From Cladorhizidae sp. MBARI D1340-BT2 (taxonomy: Eukaryota > Porifera > Demospongiae > Poecilosclerida > Cladorhizidae), in contig JAQNBH010000010.1 of NCBI GenBank assembly GCA_028752905.1, positions 29,326,970-29,390,969 on the forward strand: a stretch of 64,000 bases of DNA, in the 5' to 3' direction. Shown here piece after piece: positions 45,761 through 56,884 of the stretch. The notes beneath the pieces are model-generated. The model saw only the letters and a program-made list of their open reading frames with translations, ran no database searches and was not told where the DNA came from. The position numbers and the translations under genes were made by a program. Each line of letters opens with the position of its first letter. The stretch's first letter is position 1.

Positions 45761-46943
45761 TAGTCATCTTCTGTCAGGTACCATAAATTGACATAATGGG
45801 AGAAAAAAGTTATTTAGTGGAAATTTCTTTGAACAATTTGCTGCTGTGGTTTCTGGCTCATAACTCTGCTGCATTTTCTTGTAGCATTACTATCAGCAAA
45901 GCAGCTACTATGATTTTTTAACAGCTGTACTTAACCTGCTGGCAGACTCGATACTTTCTGCACTTGAGCGAGGAAGTAGGGGGTTGCGATAGGTGAGACT
46001 ACCATAGCACTAGCTGGCTTACTTACCTAAACCAATGGCAACTCCAGCTCTAGGCACAGTCACCTGCCAATTCTTCCCAATATAGGAGCTAAACAAATTC
46101 CATGTGGTGGTGGGCTTTAATTCAACCATGTACAATGCTAGTAATTAGCAAGAGTGCCTTGACTATTAGTAGGTACAAAGATTAATGTTGCTACTGTAGT
46201 CAGTTGGTACAAGTTGTCATAATTACCCAGTTATAGACTTTGGGGTTGCTAGAACTAAATTCCATTCATGGGACAATGATAAACCACAATGACTGATCAT
46301 GCCAAAAGTGTGATATTCATGTACAAGGGTTAATGCTGTTCAGAGGCTTCCTACAGATTTCCAGTAGCTTGTTGACAAGGTTGTCCATATACATTTTGTT
46401 TATAAATAATTATATGTAGATATGATTTTTGGCAGCCAACCTTTTACAGCACGCCATGTCTGTTAAACCTATTTCGCCCCCTGGGTAAATGGTAAAACCA
46501 TTTTTCGTTCCTTTTTTAAAATTTTATTTAATTTTTATTTTATTAGTGGGTGAAGCTCTTCCTCATAGTGGATGGGATAAAAAACATGCTGACCGATCTC
46601 ATTCACTGAATGTTTAACCTTTGATGGGTCATCCACACTAAATAATTTTAGCTGATGTAAAACAAGAATGGTCATCATAGTGAAAAGAATGTTAAGAGAA
46701 CACCCGTCAGCAGATTAGAAGCTCTTTGAATGCGGTGGACATATATATATGTCCATAGAGGGCTAATGCTTTATTGACTCGCAGCAAGATGCTACTTATT
46801 GGTACAGCTGCTCATGAAGCATCTGTTTATTGATACAGTTGCTCACGGTTTTAATTCACTTGTACTGACCTGGAATTATGAACTATGTTATGTACTTTCA
46901 CTTTAGACCCTTAGATGATAGTGTATTGTGCTGAATACAAGTG

Positions 46944-48460
46944 ATGGATATATATTATAATAGTGCTGTGTATGTTAGAGCAGAGAGTGATGATGATTTT
47001 GGTGGATGTATTGATGAGAATTATTCTGAAGGTGTGGAGGACGGTAAAGAAGGTGTGGAGGACAGTGTAGAGGTTGTGGGTAGTGTTAATGATGAAGTAG
47101 GTTGTATGAGTTAACTCCAGTGAAAGTTCAAGCAGCTACAGTGCCAGTGCCATCAGCTCCAGTGCCAGCAGCTTCAGTGTCAGCAGCTCCAGTGGTGATA
47201 TCTCATTCAGTCAGATATCATTTGCATGGTTTATATGGAAGGAAAAGAGCCAGTTGACTTTGCTCAGCTTTTTCTCGAGGACACTATCCTAAGGAGAATT
47301 GTGGAGGAATCAAATTTGTACTCAGACCAATAAATTTATAGCTTCAAATCAAGACCTACCTCCTCGATCTAGAGTGAGAGATTGGAAAGTTTGAACAGTT
47401 AGCGAGATAAACAGGTTCATTGCCCTCATTATTGCCATGAGCGTGAACAATCATACCAGCTTGGAAGAGAAATTGCCGTTGATGAATCAATGATTGGATT
47501 CAAGGGGAGGGTCTGGTTCATCCAGTACTTCTCCATGAATCCCACAAAGTGGGACATGAAAGCTTATGTCCTGGTATACAGCTCTAGTGAATATACCTAT
47601 AGTTGGAAGCTGTATGTAGGTGAGGAGACTTTAGTATACACACAATATTATGATATATACACTTGTACTCACTCTAAAAAGTAGTGGCTTTGGTGCATGT
47701 GGTACAGTTTGGGTGAACAGGAGGGGGGGGGACCTGCATGTATCAAGGCCAAAGAAAAAAATTAAAAAGGGTGAGATCAAGTCTATAAATACAAAGGTTG
47801 TGTCCTTGCCTTGAAATGGCCAGACAATGGAGCTGCGACCATTCTGCGTACATGATAGCACTATAAGTTAACAAAGAGGAGGAGAACAAGGCTGTCAGCA
47901 AATGGCATGGAGGAGGTCATAAAGCCAACAGCCATTGTCAAATACAATAGTTACATGGGTGGGGGTGACAAATCCAATCACCTGATGAGTTACTATAGCT
48001 TCCAACATAGGACACAGAAATGGTGGAAACGGGCAGCTATTCATCTCCTCAACCTGGCATTGGTAAATGCATATATAATATATGAAGGGACACCTTCGAC
48101 TGGCCGAAACGTAACAAACCAGTCCTTCTTAGTGAAGGTTGCTGTTGGATTTCTTCTGGAGGCAGGCCTAACAGAAGCTCAGCTTGATGCAACAATCACC
48201 CATGGCCGGACTTAGAGGAAGGCACTTCATAGAACACCTTCCTCCAAATAGCAATGGGAAAAGGTCCCTGTGTGCTGCTACCTGTGCAGCAACCAAAAAG
48301 GAAGAAGTAAAGTCAGAACTTCATTTAGATGTAAGATTTGTGAAGTAGCTTTATGTATTACACCTTCCTTTGAACTATACTACACAAAAGTTAGTCCAAT
48401 GCGTCACTTACCTTCCCTTTTTTTATTGTCATCATTTTCTTTCTTCACTTTTTCTTGATT
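46944..48460 (+). pseudogene. piggyBac-type transposase, nearly full-length relic
   Basis: ATG at 46,944 opens an acidic N-terminus (ESDDDFGGCIDENYSEG), as piggyBac proteins have. A Pro/Ala/Val repeat (VPVPSAPVPAASVSAAP) is in another frame, then EPVDFAQLFLEDTILRRIV. The catalytic half has IAVDESMIGFKGRVWFIQY (first Asp) and MKAYVLVYSS. After a gap with a run of G at 47,706-47,714 it resumes as LKWPDNG. The C-terminal frame (47,907-48,215) has SYMGGGDKSNHL, where GGVD has become GGGD but the Asp remains, and KWWKRAAIHLLNLALVNAY. A Cys zinc tail is at 48,270-48,400. At least four frameshifts and deletions kill it. Confidence 0.85.
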
Positions 48461-48559
48461 GGTTTTCTTCCAGTAGCACAACTTTTACCAGTCCTATACA
48501 TGTATGCAAACAACTATGATTATTTATAGTAGATATTTAATATAAATGCATAGTTCGTA

Positions 48560-49170
48560 CATCATTCAAAGCTAGCTTAGCAGAAATATATACTAGCACT
48601 AGCTATAGAATACCTAGGTTTACTTGGCAGTCTACTAGCTACCTCCAGTGCTAGCTATTGCTGGCTATATATCAGCTACAACTGCCTACTTCAAGCACTA
48701 GCTAATTTGGTAGCTATAATGATCATCTAAAACTTCAAACTTCAAGTGCTACTAGTTATAAAGATAAGCTAAAACTGGCTAATTTGCTAGCAATTTAAAA
48801 CAGTCAACTTCAAGCGCTAGCTAATTTGCTAGCTATAAAGATCAGCTAAAACTTCCTATACACTTCAAGCACTATCTAATTTGCTAGCTATAATGATCAT
48901 CTAAAACTGCATACTTCAAGCGCTATAAAGATCAGCGAAGCGCTAGCTACTTGGCTAGCTATAAAGATGGCCTAAAGTAATAAACCTCGAGAGATAGATA
49001 CTTTGCTACCCAAACATGACCTACATTACTTTATTATTATCTAAGCTATATAAATATGATCTACAACTGCCTACTTCGAGCACTAGCTATAAGATGACCT
49101 ACAGCTACCTCGAGCTACCTAAACAGATAACCTACGTATATACAACTAGCTAGATGAAATGACCTAGCTA
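48560..49170. repeat. Degenerate CTAGCT-rich repeat
   Basis: Irregular units of about 60-70 bases with GCTAGCTATAAAGATCAGCTAAAACT and CTTCAAGCGCTAGCTAATTTG. It follows the piggyBac copy just as the repeat at 7,905-8,470 follows the first one. Confidence 0.8.
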
Positions 49171-49199
49171 AAACTATCAACTTCGAGCACCTATGTAAC

Positions 49200-50495
49200 A
49201 AACTGGTTAGCTCATCCACATAATAATACTTACTTGGAGTCTATCTTCACTTGTCTTGCCATCTCAAAAGATTCTTCTAGCCTCGTGTTGGGTAGAAAGT
49301 TAGGAGATAGTCTGAATATCACTCATTACGCTCACCTCAACAAGCCTAATTTTTTTTTTTTTAGTTGTTAATTAATAGCAGTTACAATAGCCAAGTTGCA
49401 TGTGGGCATAAGAATGTTAACTGAAAATTTTAATTGCCGTGACATCACAAGTGGGTGCTGCGGTTGCGAACTACTGTCGGGATCAGGATAAAAACATTTT
49501 AAAACTCCCGCCACGCGCATGCAATAACTGCTATTCCAATTTATTGTAAGTATGGTTGACTCCAGAACTCCAGCAAGTCTTTGTTTGAAGTCAGAAGGCT
49601 AAGCGTCCTGAGATACTTTGACTTTTGTTCAGAAAGACTGGCCATAGTGGAAGCACAAGAGCAAGCGATCCAACTGCCTCTTTCCACAGGATACCGATTC
49701 TGAAGGAATCAGCAAAGAGAGCTCTCTGGATGCTACTGTTTGAGTTGAGTTGAGGCAGAGATAACGGCAAGTATTCCTGTTTGTTCAAGACATTTTCCTG
49801 GTCGAGATGTAAGTCAGACACTTAGTGTAACTCTAGGGAAACAATTTGCATCTCCAATTAAGTTAGGACCAAGAGCAAAGCGAGCAAAGGAAAGGGATGG
49901 GCAGAGACTATTTAGAGAACATAGCATGACACCTGTAACTGCAGATCAGTAACTTCAGCATTGCGCATATCCCCCCTCAAGTACATACTGCAGTGGTAGG
50001 AGTGCAGTTTTTAAGTGACTATCATGTACACGAATTACCATGGTTCCAGTGGTTCACAGAGTACTCCAGCTGGAAATCTAGTTATTTACCATGCACTTTT
50101 GGCCGTATTGAGATGTTGGAGGCAGAAAATACAAGCCCCAAAAAGAAGCAGAATGTCAAAAACTACTTCAGAATAGAGAGCATACAGCACAATGATAAGC
50201 TGATTTTTTTTCATACTGGGTTTTTCTAAATTGCATGGCAGTCTTTGTATTTTTTTGGACCAGTTGTCAATCAGCTTAATTATTGGGGTTCAAAGGAAGG
50301 TGGCCAACATCGACATCGTAGAAGAAAGATAGATCCAAATAATCTTTTTTTTCTCACCTGCAAATTAAAGCTGATTCCTTTCCTTGACATTGGTAGCAGT
50401 GGGGGCTTGAAAAAACAACCCTGAATAGCTAGTGTTGAGGTATTGGGTTTTTTGTTGTTGTTATTGGCAGAGGTGGGTAAAGGTTGAGCAGTGAG
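49200..50495. other. No gene recognised
   Basis: Short frames only (49,591-49,821 minus; 49,993-50,229 plus; 50,280-50,522 minus), none of a family I know. No 5' LTR matching 54,097-54,509 is seen here, so the gypsy element that follows lacks its 5' LTR. Confidence 0.5.
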
Positions 50496-50499
50496 GACC

Positions 50500-51445
50500 A
50501 GAGGGACTCTTGCCATGTCCAAAGCACAGTTTACGAGGCCTCCAGATCGACAAGCTGAGGGTCGACAAGGAGGAGCGGAGGAGAGCAGAGGAGTGGGACA
50601 GGCAAGCCGAAATCCAGGAGCGGCTTATGTAGAGCCAGGCTGAAGAGCAGGAAAGGCTGATTCAGTTACTGACCGAGACCCGAGTACCACCAAGGCAACA
50701 GTTGCCAGTGGTAGGCCCGGCCCCCTGCACCCCAAAAGTCATGGTACACAAGTTCCAGGAAGGTGTCGATGACATGGTGGCCTTCCTGGCTGCTTCAAAG
50801 GCAAAAACAACTGCTGGAGGGTGGCATTTACCACAATGGACGCCTTCCTGCGTGGCTCATTATCAGGAGTGGGGTTGACGGTCATTGGTACTGTGCCTGC
50901 AATTCAACAGACTGAGTATCAGGCCGTAAAGGAGGTTTAACTTCGCGAATACCGGATAACCACTGAGACATTTCGAAAGCGCACATTCGAGATTCCTTTC
51001 GATCAGGCTCAGCCAGACACATGGCTCGTACAACATCGCCAAAACTTTCATCAGTGGTTGGAAGCGTTCCCCCTCACTGACTGGAGACCATGTTGATGGA
51101 GATAACTTTGAAGCATTTGCTCCGCTGGACAGGTGCAAATGCGGAACCTCAACCCGGAGAACTTTGAGGAGTTAAGTTAAGCTCTTGGCCAACCAGACAA
51201 GGAAAGAGCCAGAGCCACAAAGATCTATAGGGAGAGCGACCAAGAGAGAGAGAACTCAACCCCAGACTCCTATCCGGCCGGGACTTCAAACACAGGCCCC
51301 CAGAAGAATTGGCTGGGATAGACTATACAGAGAGGGAGTCCAGGGAGTGGAGAGAATCTACCCATATCCCAGAGAAGTAATCAGGAAGTCAGATGCTTCC
51401 GGTGTAATCGGCTCGGGCATATCAAGAGAGACTGCCAGGTAAAGT
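50500..51445 (+). pseudogene. Gypsy gag relic
   Basis: Frame-shifted reading gives a coiled-coil-like charged start (RAEEWDRQAEIQERL), then VMVHKFQEGVDDMVAFL, VGLTVIGTVPA and RTFEIPFDQAQPDTWL. It ends in a single zinc knuckle, CNRLGHIKRDCQ at about 51,398-51,440. Gag forms the particle and binds RNA. Stops near 50,630, 50,940 and 51,095 break it. Confidence 0.7.
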
Positions 51446-51509
51446 TATAGCAGGCGCAGCTGCTGGACGAAACAACCAGGGAGAATACCTCAAACCGTTG
51501 GACAAGGAG

Positions 51510-51960
51510 GGCCAATCTCAATGGCAGGACCATGAAGGTGTGGTTGGATACAGTGTGTACGAAGTCAGTGGTGCATGCCAGGTGTATACCAACAGGAGCA
51601 AGACTGTGGTGGAGCATACCATATGTGCCACAGCCACTTCCAGAGAAACTTGCTCCCAGCAGCCATGGTGGTTCTGTAACTGGCTGGGAGGACGTATCAC
51701 TTCACAGTAGGTATTTCGCCTTACCTACCCATAGATATATTGATGGGACAGGATATCCGTCAGCTGAAAGAGTTGCTGGCAAGAGTGAATTCGGAGGAGG
51801 CACGACTCGCCAGAGAGGGCACTACCGAAGTGACCCTAGTTTCTACCAGAGCTCAGGCACAAACCTGGGTGCACGTAGAGGAGGCGTCACTGGCTCAACA
51901 GACCAATCACGAGGTCATGCTGACCGACCCCACAGATGGGAGCCGTGAGGGAAACTAACT
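51510..51960 (+). pseudogene. Gypsy protease relic
   Basis: MKVWLDTVCTKSVVHARC holds the active-site Asp-Thr but has Val where Gly is needed. LPIDILMGQDI near 51,735 is the usual C-terminal protease block. The frame changes between the two. The remainder to 51,960 is a linker without known motif. Confidence 0.6.
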
Positions 51961-52074
51961 TCCCTACGAATTTGAGGATGAATTATTTGAGAAGAAGCAT
52001 GTGGAGAAGGAACATCAGGATGGAAGCGGGACGGAGACGGTGGTACTCTCCGACCAATTACCCCCAGACTAGTT

Positions 52075-53340
52075 GCTGGCATTGCAACAAACTGACCCAT
52101 CTTTGGAGAAGATAAGAGAACAAGCAGACCGAGGTGAAGAACCAAGAACCCTACCTTTGGGAAAAGGGACTGCTCATGAGAAAGTCGCTCACTGTGGATG
52201 GGAAGAATTTGGTGGTGGTGCCACGCGAAGCAAGGACAGAGATCCTGAATATGGCCCACAACCCCCCCACAGCCGGACACTTCAGACAAGCAAGGATGCT
52301 CTCTACCATCCGTCAAAGTATGGACTGGCCGAATATCGCCTCCGACGTAAGGTCCATGTGTATGTCGTGTCCGATTTGCCAGAAAGCTAAACCCGTAACC
52401 CACCAAAGAGCACCCCTACACTCCCTACTCATAACCATTTCGAACGAGTGGCCATGTATATTTTTGTGACCCTAAAAAGAACAAGCGGAGGGAATAAGTA
52501 TGTGCTAATAATAATGAGGACTAAGCCACCTAATGGCCAGAAGTGTTTCCTCTCAAGAATATCTCAAATGAGACGTTTCAGGGATGTTTGGTGGAGGTTT
52601 TGCTAGGTTAGTGAAATCCTCTCTGTTAATGGGTAGCAACTTTATATCTTGCACCAAGACACAGTTTACGGGCATACATCAGATTAAGACCTCCCCATAC
52701 CATCCCCAAATATATGGTATGGTGGAGATATTCAACGCTACGATGAAGCGTTTGCTCAGGAAGTTAACCCAGAAGAGTGAGAGTGAGTGGGACCAATGTT
52801 TACCGTTTGTGGTATTGGCGTACGTGGGGACAGTGCATAGCACAACTGGGTTGAACTGTTGTATGGGAGGAAGATGCCCACCACCACGATCGATGCACTA
52901 GCATGTTATTGGAGAGAGAAACAGGGAGAGGAAGGAATAGGGGTCATTGAGTACCTAAGAATATTGAGGGAGAAGTTTGACCTAGTTCGGGAGGTAGCAG
53001 CAAATAATGAGATACAAGCCAAACAAGCCCATAAGTAAATCACGATAGGAAGGCTACCAACAGGAAATTTAACGTGGAAGATTTTGTGTTAGTCTTCCAA
53101 CCACGGAAGTTGAGCTAGCTCCAAAATGAATGTAGGCGATCGGTGATCATTACTCGGAAGCTCACAGAGGTAACTTACCAAGTGGATTTCGGGGAGGCGT
53201 CACGAAGGTTCAGGAAATTCCACATAAATGGAATGAAGGCATGGCACTCTCCAGTACCAGCTGTGTTGTTAACCATAGACAACGAATCAAGCGAACCCAA
53301 ACCTGATGAAATGACCAAATGTGAGGAGCCTCTGTCTTAG
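52075..53340 (+). pseudogene. Gypsy integrase relic
   Basis: Begins LLALQQTDPSLEKIREQADR, then GKNLVVVPREARTEILNMAH, TAGHFRQARMLSTIRQS and CMSCPICQKAKP, the HHCC zinc domain. The core is seen at 52,600-52,900 (QIKTSPYHPQIYGMVEIFNATMKRLLRK, where the catalytic Glu of the final motif is in MVEIFN). The C-terminal part at 53,143-53,340 has VTYQVDFGEASRRFRKFHING. The first core Asp region is poorly preserved. Confidence 0.75.
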
Positions 53341-54062
53341 CTTCAACCCTACCAATGAGAAGCACTGCAACGGCTGAATGACGAGTTCAGCGAGGTGATT
53401 AGACTGGGAAAGATGTAGAGCACACCATTAACACTGGGGATGCTTCTCCCATCAGACTACCATCCTACAGGTGCCAACACTCTTCCCACAAGTTCCAACG
53501 TAATGAAATAAAGACATTAATGGAACAGAATATCATCACCCCTTCCAGAAGCCCCTGGGCCGCCCCAGTGGTCTTAGTAGCAAAAAAAGATGGAACCAAA
53601 CGATTATGCGTGGATTTTCGAAAGTTAAATCTCGCAGATCTCTATCCCATACCAAGAATCGAGGTACATATCGATGGTATAGGAAAATCCGAGTGGATCA
53701 CCGCCCTGGACTTGACCAAAGGCTACGGCAGGTGCCAATGGAGAAATTGAGCAGAGAGAAAACAGCCTTCATAACCCTGTGGGGATAAATATGAATTTGT
53801 AACCTTGCCATTCGGGCTGGAATTTGCCCCATCAACTTTTCGACGGTTGATGGACCAGGTTCTCCATGACACCCACCAGTATGCGGCAGCCCACTTAGAC
53901 TATATTATCGTCCACATCAAACATAGTAAGTCTGACCCATCTAAGGGAAGTGTTCGAGAGATTACGACAAGCAGGCTTGAGGATAAAGGTTGCTTTGCGT
54001 GCAACTCATGTACATACCTAGGAGATTTGGGGAAAGGGCCAGATCAATCCCGTGGTCTCTCA
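53341..54062 (+). pseudogene. Gypsy reverse transcriptase relic downstream of integrase
   Basis: Follows directly with LQRLNDEFSEV, HTINTGDASPIRLPSYR, then MEQNIITPSRSPWAAPVVLV, AKKDGTKRLCVDFRKLN and ITALDLTKGY (first catalytic Asp). After a frameshift comes TLPFGLEFAPSTFRRLMDQV and HLDYIIVH, where the YxDD motif has become LDYI, then YLGDLG. The order RT after integrase is opposite to normal gypsy elements. RNase H should follow but the sequence goes straight to the polypurine tract. Confidence 0.85.
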
Positions 54063-54082
54063 AGAGAACGTTGTTTTCTGCT

Positions 54083-54096
54083 AGAGGAAGGGAAGA
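54083..54096 (+). other. Polypurine tract of the Gmr1-like element
   Basis: Fourteen purines (AGAGGAAGGGAAGA) lie directly before the TGTC start of the candidate LTR, the place of the plus-strand primer. Confidence 0.75.
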
Positions 54097-54509
54097 TGTC
54101 GGGGAATAATACTGAAACACCACAAGAGCAATCATCCCTGACTGAACTCAATGGGAAAACGACTCATCCTAAACAGGGTTAACCACAAGGTCACGAGACA
54201 GCACAAATGGTTTATTAAGCAAAGTACAGTATCTATTACATCACTTACGTATAAGGATGAATCGAAGGTTCGAAGACAGACGGAACACTTGGATTGGACA
54301 GCAAAACGAGCCGAGCTAAAATAATTTATATAAGGAGTTTGTTAGAAAGTAACGGGAGTCGGACTAGTATGTATTTGCTTATTGGCTATATGCTCTTTGG
54401 ATCATATACTTTATTTGTAATGATGAAGATACTAGTACGGCTATATAATCACTAGATACGGCGAGCTAGGCATCGCACGGAAAGCCCAGAGGTCTGAGTG
54501 GCTGGGACA
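54097..54509 (+). repeat. Candidate 3' LTR of the Gmr1-like element
   Basis: 413 bases with TGTCGGGG at the start and TGGGACA at the end, so the tips are inverted TGTC/GACA. It follows a polypurine tract. No partner LTR is in the window. Confidence 0.6.
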
Positions 54510-54513
54510 ACCC

Positions 54514-54540
54514 TCCCCCCCCCCCCCCCCCCGCCCCACC
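54514..54540. repeat. C run
   Basis: A run of C interrupted once by G, between the LTR and the ISL2EU-type element. Confidence 0.9.
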
Positions 54541-54559
54541 AGACCAAGGGACAGGGGTA

Positions 54560-55190
54560 TTCCTTTCCCTGACCACCTTTAGTGGATCAAGTACTTGGAA
54601 GATTGCCTTCTACTTTCAAGAAAAAATTTCCAACAACTTACGCTATTATTGATGGTAGTGAAATTTTCATTAAAACACTCTCAGACTTACACATGCAGTC
54701 TCCTCAACATGGAGTCAGTACAAGCTTCATAACACAGTGAAATTTTTGGTTGCATGTATATAGCCCAAATGGAGCAATATGCCAGGCTCCATATCAGATG
54801 TTGAACTCACACATGTGAGTGTGGTTTTCTGACTACTCTACAAGATAAGCTTGTTATTTCGACAGAGGGTTCACTATTAAAGATAATTATGCTAAAGGGA
54901 CTTCATATTAAACTGAACATTTCTCTATGTATGAAGCCAGTTGCCAGCAGACGAGATTCAATTGGGAAGAAAAATAGCTTCTCTTCGAATCCACGTTGAA
55001 CGAACGAGCTATTGGTAGAATGAAAACATACAGCATATTGAAGCAAACCACCTTTGTCTATGGCTCGTATACCAACCAAATTGTCTTTGTTTGGGCATTC
55101 TTGACAAACTTCAAGCCAGCACTAGTACCAAGTTCTGATGAATACAACGCGAGCGACTTAGAGGTATTTCGAACAGCTTTCTGATTGTGA
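54560..55190 (+). pseudogene. ISL2EU-type (DDE_Tnp_4) transposase relic
   Basis: Broken frames give TTYAIIDGSEIFIKT (first Asp), YSPNGAI, FDRGFTIKDNYAKG (second Asp) and finally the intact 55-184 piece NERAIGRMKTYSILKQT with NQIVFVWAFLTNFKPALVP, whose Glu in NERAIG completes the triad. This set is typical of DDE_4 transposases linked to YqaJ nucleases in ISL2EU elements. Stops occur in at least three places. The gene converges on the minus-strand YqaJ gene. Confidence 0.75.
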
Positions 55191-55539
55191 CTCAGATGAG
55201 TCAGATCGAGACACAGATGAAAATAATTTTAGAACCATTTGGTTTAAATGGTATAGCTATTAATTTTTGTTGTTCAGATTATATATGTTTTGTTCTTTGT
55301 TCAGTAAAGTTTGAAACATTACACCCACGAAATTATTACAGTTTGAAACACAATAGTTTGAAACACAATAACATGAAATTATCACAGTCAACATTATTAC
55401 ATCTGACAACGATTTCTTGCAGGTATTCTAAGAAAATGCATGGGAATTACAATTTCAGGAGGAACACAGATGTCATAAAAAGAAACTAACTTTGGTAGTA
55501 ACTCATCAAACCAAAACTTTTTATTGAAAAGTACTCACT

Positions 55540-56810
55540 TGACGCTCAGTCCTTTTTTGGTGTATATAGCTACCATGGTCGTTCACCAATGGCCATCTGT
55601 CCCTGCATTTGTGAATAGTACTGATTACGCTCTTTAATACCAAGGTCTCCAATCCAACTTGCAGCAAAAACTAGAAGTGCCACATGCTTCTGAGGTGTAC
55701 TATTTCTATGAAGATATGGATAATTGATCTCCAAAACCAAATGGCTGTTGTGTGGTTTGAAGGATCATAAACAGCTCCATCAGGTGATGCTCCTAGGCAG
55801 GGGAGTCTTTGTTGATCAGGAAACCAGATGGACTCACAGCTAAGTCAAGATGACCATGAGAGTATCGATAAGCCTTCAGTACAAGTTGTTTATTCTCAAT
55901 GCCATATCGTGTTGCTGCTGTTGAGAAATTCTTCCGCTGAATAATATGGAGGACTAAACTATCAGGAGGAGTGTTTAATTTCCGAATTAAAACATGTCTA
56001 AAATTAGAAGATGTGATAAGATATCTATGTACAGAAAACCAAAGAGGAGACATTTTGTTGTTCATGAGTGTTCCTTTCAATCTCTCGATCCTCAGCCTCA
56101 GTAACTTGAAGACTGCTTGAAAGCATATGTCCTTCAATCAGATTTGGTACATTATATGATGATGGTGGTGGGATGATTGTTGTATTGAGGAACAAAAGTA
56201 GAGAAATGCCACAATTGTACCCCTTTTAACTTATAGAAAAGTTCGGGAAGGTTCAGTTCCTCTAAACTCATTCGGTCTTGGGTCAAACTCCTCTAACTGC
56301 TTAAATCTTTGCTTTTCAGGTCTTGCATATATAGTCATGCTTTTCAAAGCTAGCTTCAGACATAGGCAATGCACTCTCCTTTCACTTTTTTGGAGGCTTC
56401 CATTGGCAAGGTAGAGGTGTAATAGGTGTCACATCCTCTTCCTTTTCCTCACCATGCTGGGCAGGAAGGAAATTCGTTTTCAACTGAAATCTTGCTGGTG
56501 TCAAAAATACCATACTAAAGCAATTATTAGATACTGAGGGAGAGAAGATTTACCCAGCAGCACATTCACATGTAGCTGAACAAATCTTAGCCAGAGCTCC
56601 TTCAAGGCCAAGAAGAATGTGCACATGATAGGTTCTAGACCTCATTGAAGTTTTCATTACAGAACGCACATGACAATAATGATATCTAGAAACATCAACA
56701 TAAAGAATACAACTCTCCCGAAAATTCAAACAAAAACAATTAAAAAAGCGCTTTAGATTGCCACTCATATCAGAATGGAAACAAGAAGACCATCTATACC
56801 ACAATAATTA
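55540..56810 (-). pseudogene. YqaJ-type nuclease with SWIM-like region
   Basis: Read from 56,810 down: RTYHVHILLGLEGALAKICSATCECAAG (a SWIM zinc-like CxC), LPCQWKPPKK, then the nuclease frame (56,137-55,793) with SPLWFSVHRYLITSSNFRHVL and FSTAATRYGIENKQLVLKAY. Further along are ASPDGAVYD, LEINYPY at about 55,714-55,734, and NQYYSQMQGQMAIGERPW. YqaJ nucleases use an E-x-K motif; here it reads E-I-N, so the catalytic Lys is lost. Frame changes and stops also occur. ISL2EU transposons carry such a gene beside the transposase. Confidence 0.75.
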
Positions 56811-56884
56811 TTTATACATCGTGGTATATAATTTTCAATAGTGACTTCTTTTTTTAAAAACTATAGTGCATTTCTTTTGATAGG

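Larger units (their letters stand above)
43341..46487 (-). mobile_element. 3.1-kb DNA transposon, relative of the 5.3-kb element
   Basis: Inverted repeats of about 150 bases begin TACCCAGGGGGCGAAA and share CAGACATGGCGTGCTGTAAA and AATGTATATGGACAACCTTG. The target duplication is AAT (43,338-43,340 and 46,488-46,490). Minus-strand frames encode the same architecture as the 5.3-kb element (Cys-rich N-terminus, nuclease-region blocks, CXC C-terminus), but the putative transposase core is missing. It is therefore probably a deletion derivative that could not move alone. Tandem unit B provides an approximate empty site. Confidence 0.82.
36700..46720 (+). repeat. Host tandem unit A, split by two transposons
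   Basis: Three blocks (36,700-37,123; 42,466-43,340; 46,491-46,720) line up in order with units B (56,885-59,000) and C (62,385-64,000). Landmarks are AAAATCAAAG..ATGCTCTAC, CATTATAAGTTTGTAAG-type sequence, GGCTAGTGAAAATTTC, the ACCCGCAG stretch before the exon, and GGGTGAAGCTCTTC. The gaps are exactly the two DNA transposons described below. Confidence 0.85.
50500..54509 (+). mobile_element. Ty3/gypsy element with integrase before RT (Gmr1-like order)
   Basis: On one strand, in order: gag with zinc knuckle (50,500-51,445), protease (51,510-51,770), integrase (52,075-53,335), reverse transcriptase (53,370-54,060), polypurine tract AGAGGAAGGGAAGA (54,083-54,096) and a candidate 3' LTR (54,097-54,509). 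The integrase to RT link is continuous, so the order is not an obvious rearrangement. RNase H and the 5' LTR are missing, and many stops and frameshifts make it a dead copy. Confidence 0.8.
54560..56815. mobile_element. ISL2EU-type DNA transposon, decayed
   Basis: The DDE_4 transposase relic (plus) and the YqaJ/SWIM relic (minus) face each other with about 350 bases between. I could not define terminal inverted repeats. The element sits upstream of tandem unit B. Confidence 0.65.
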
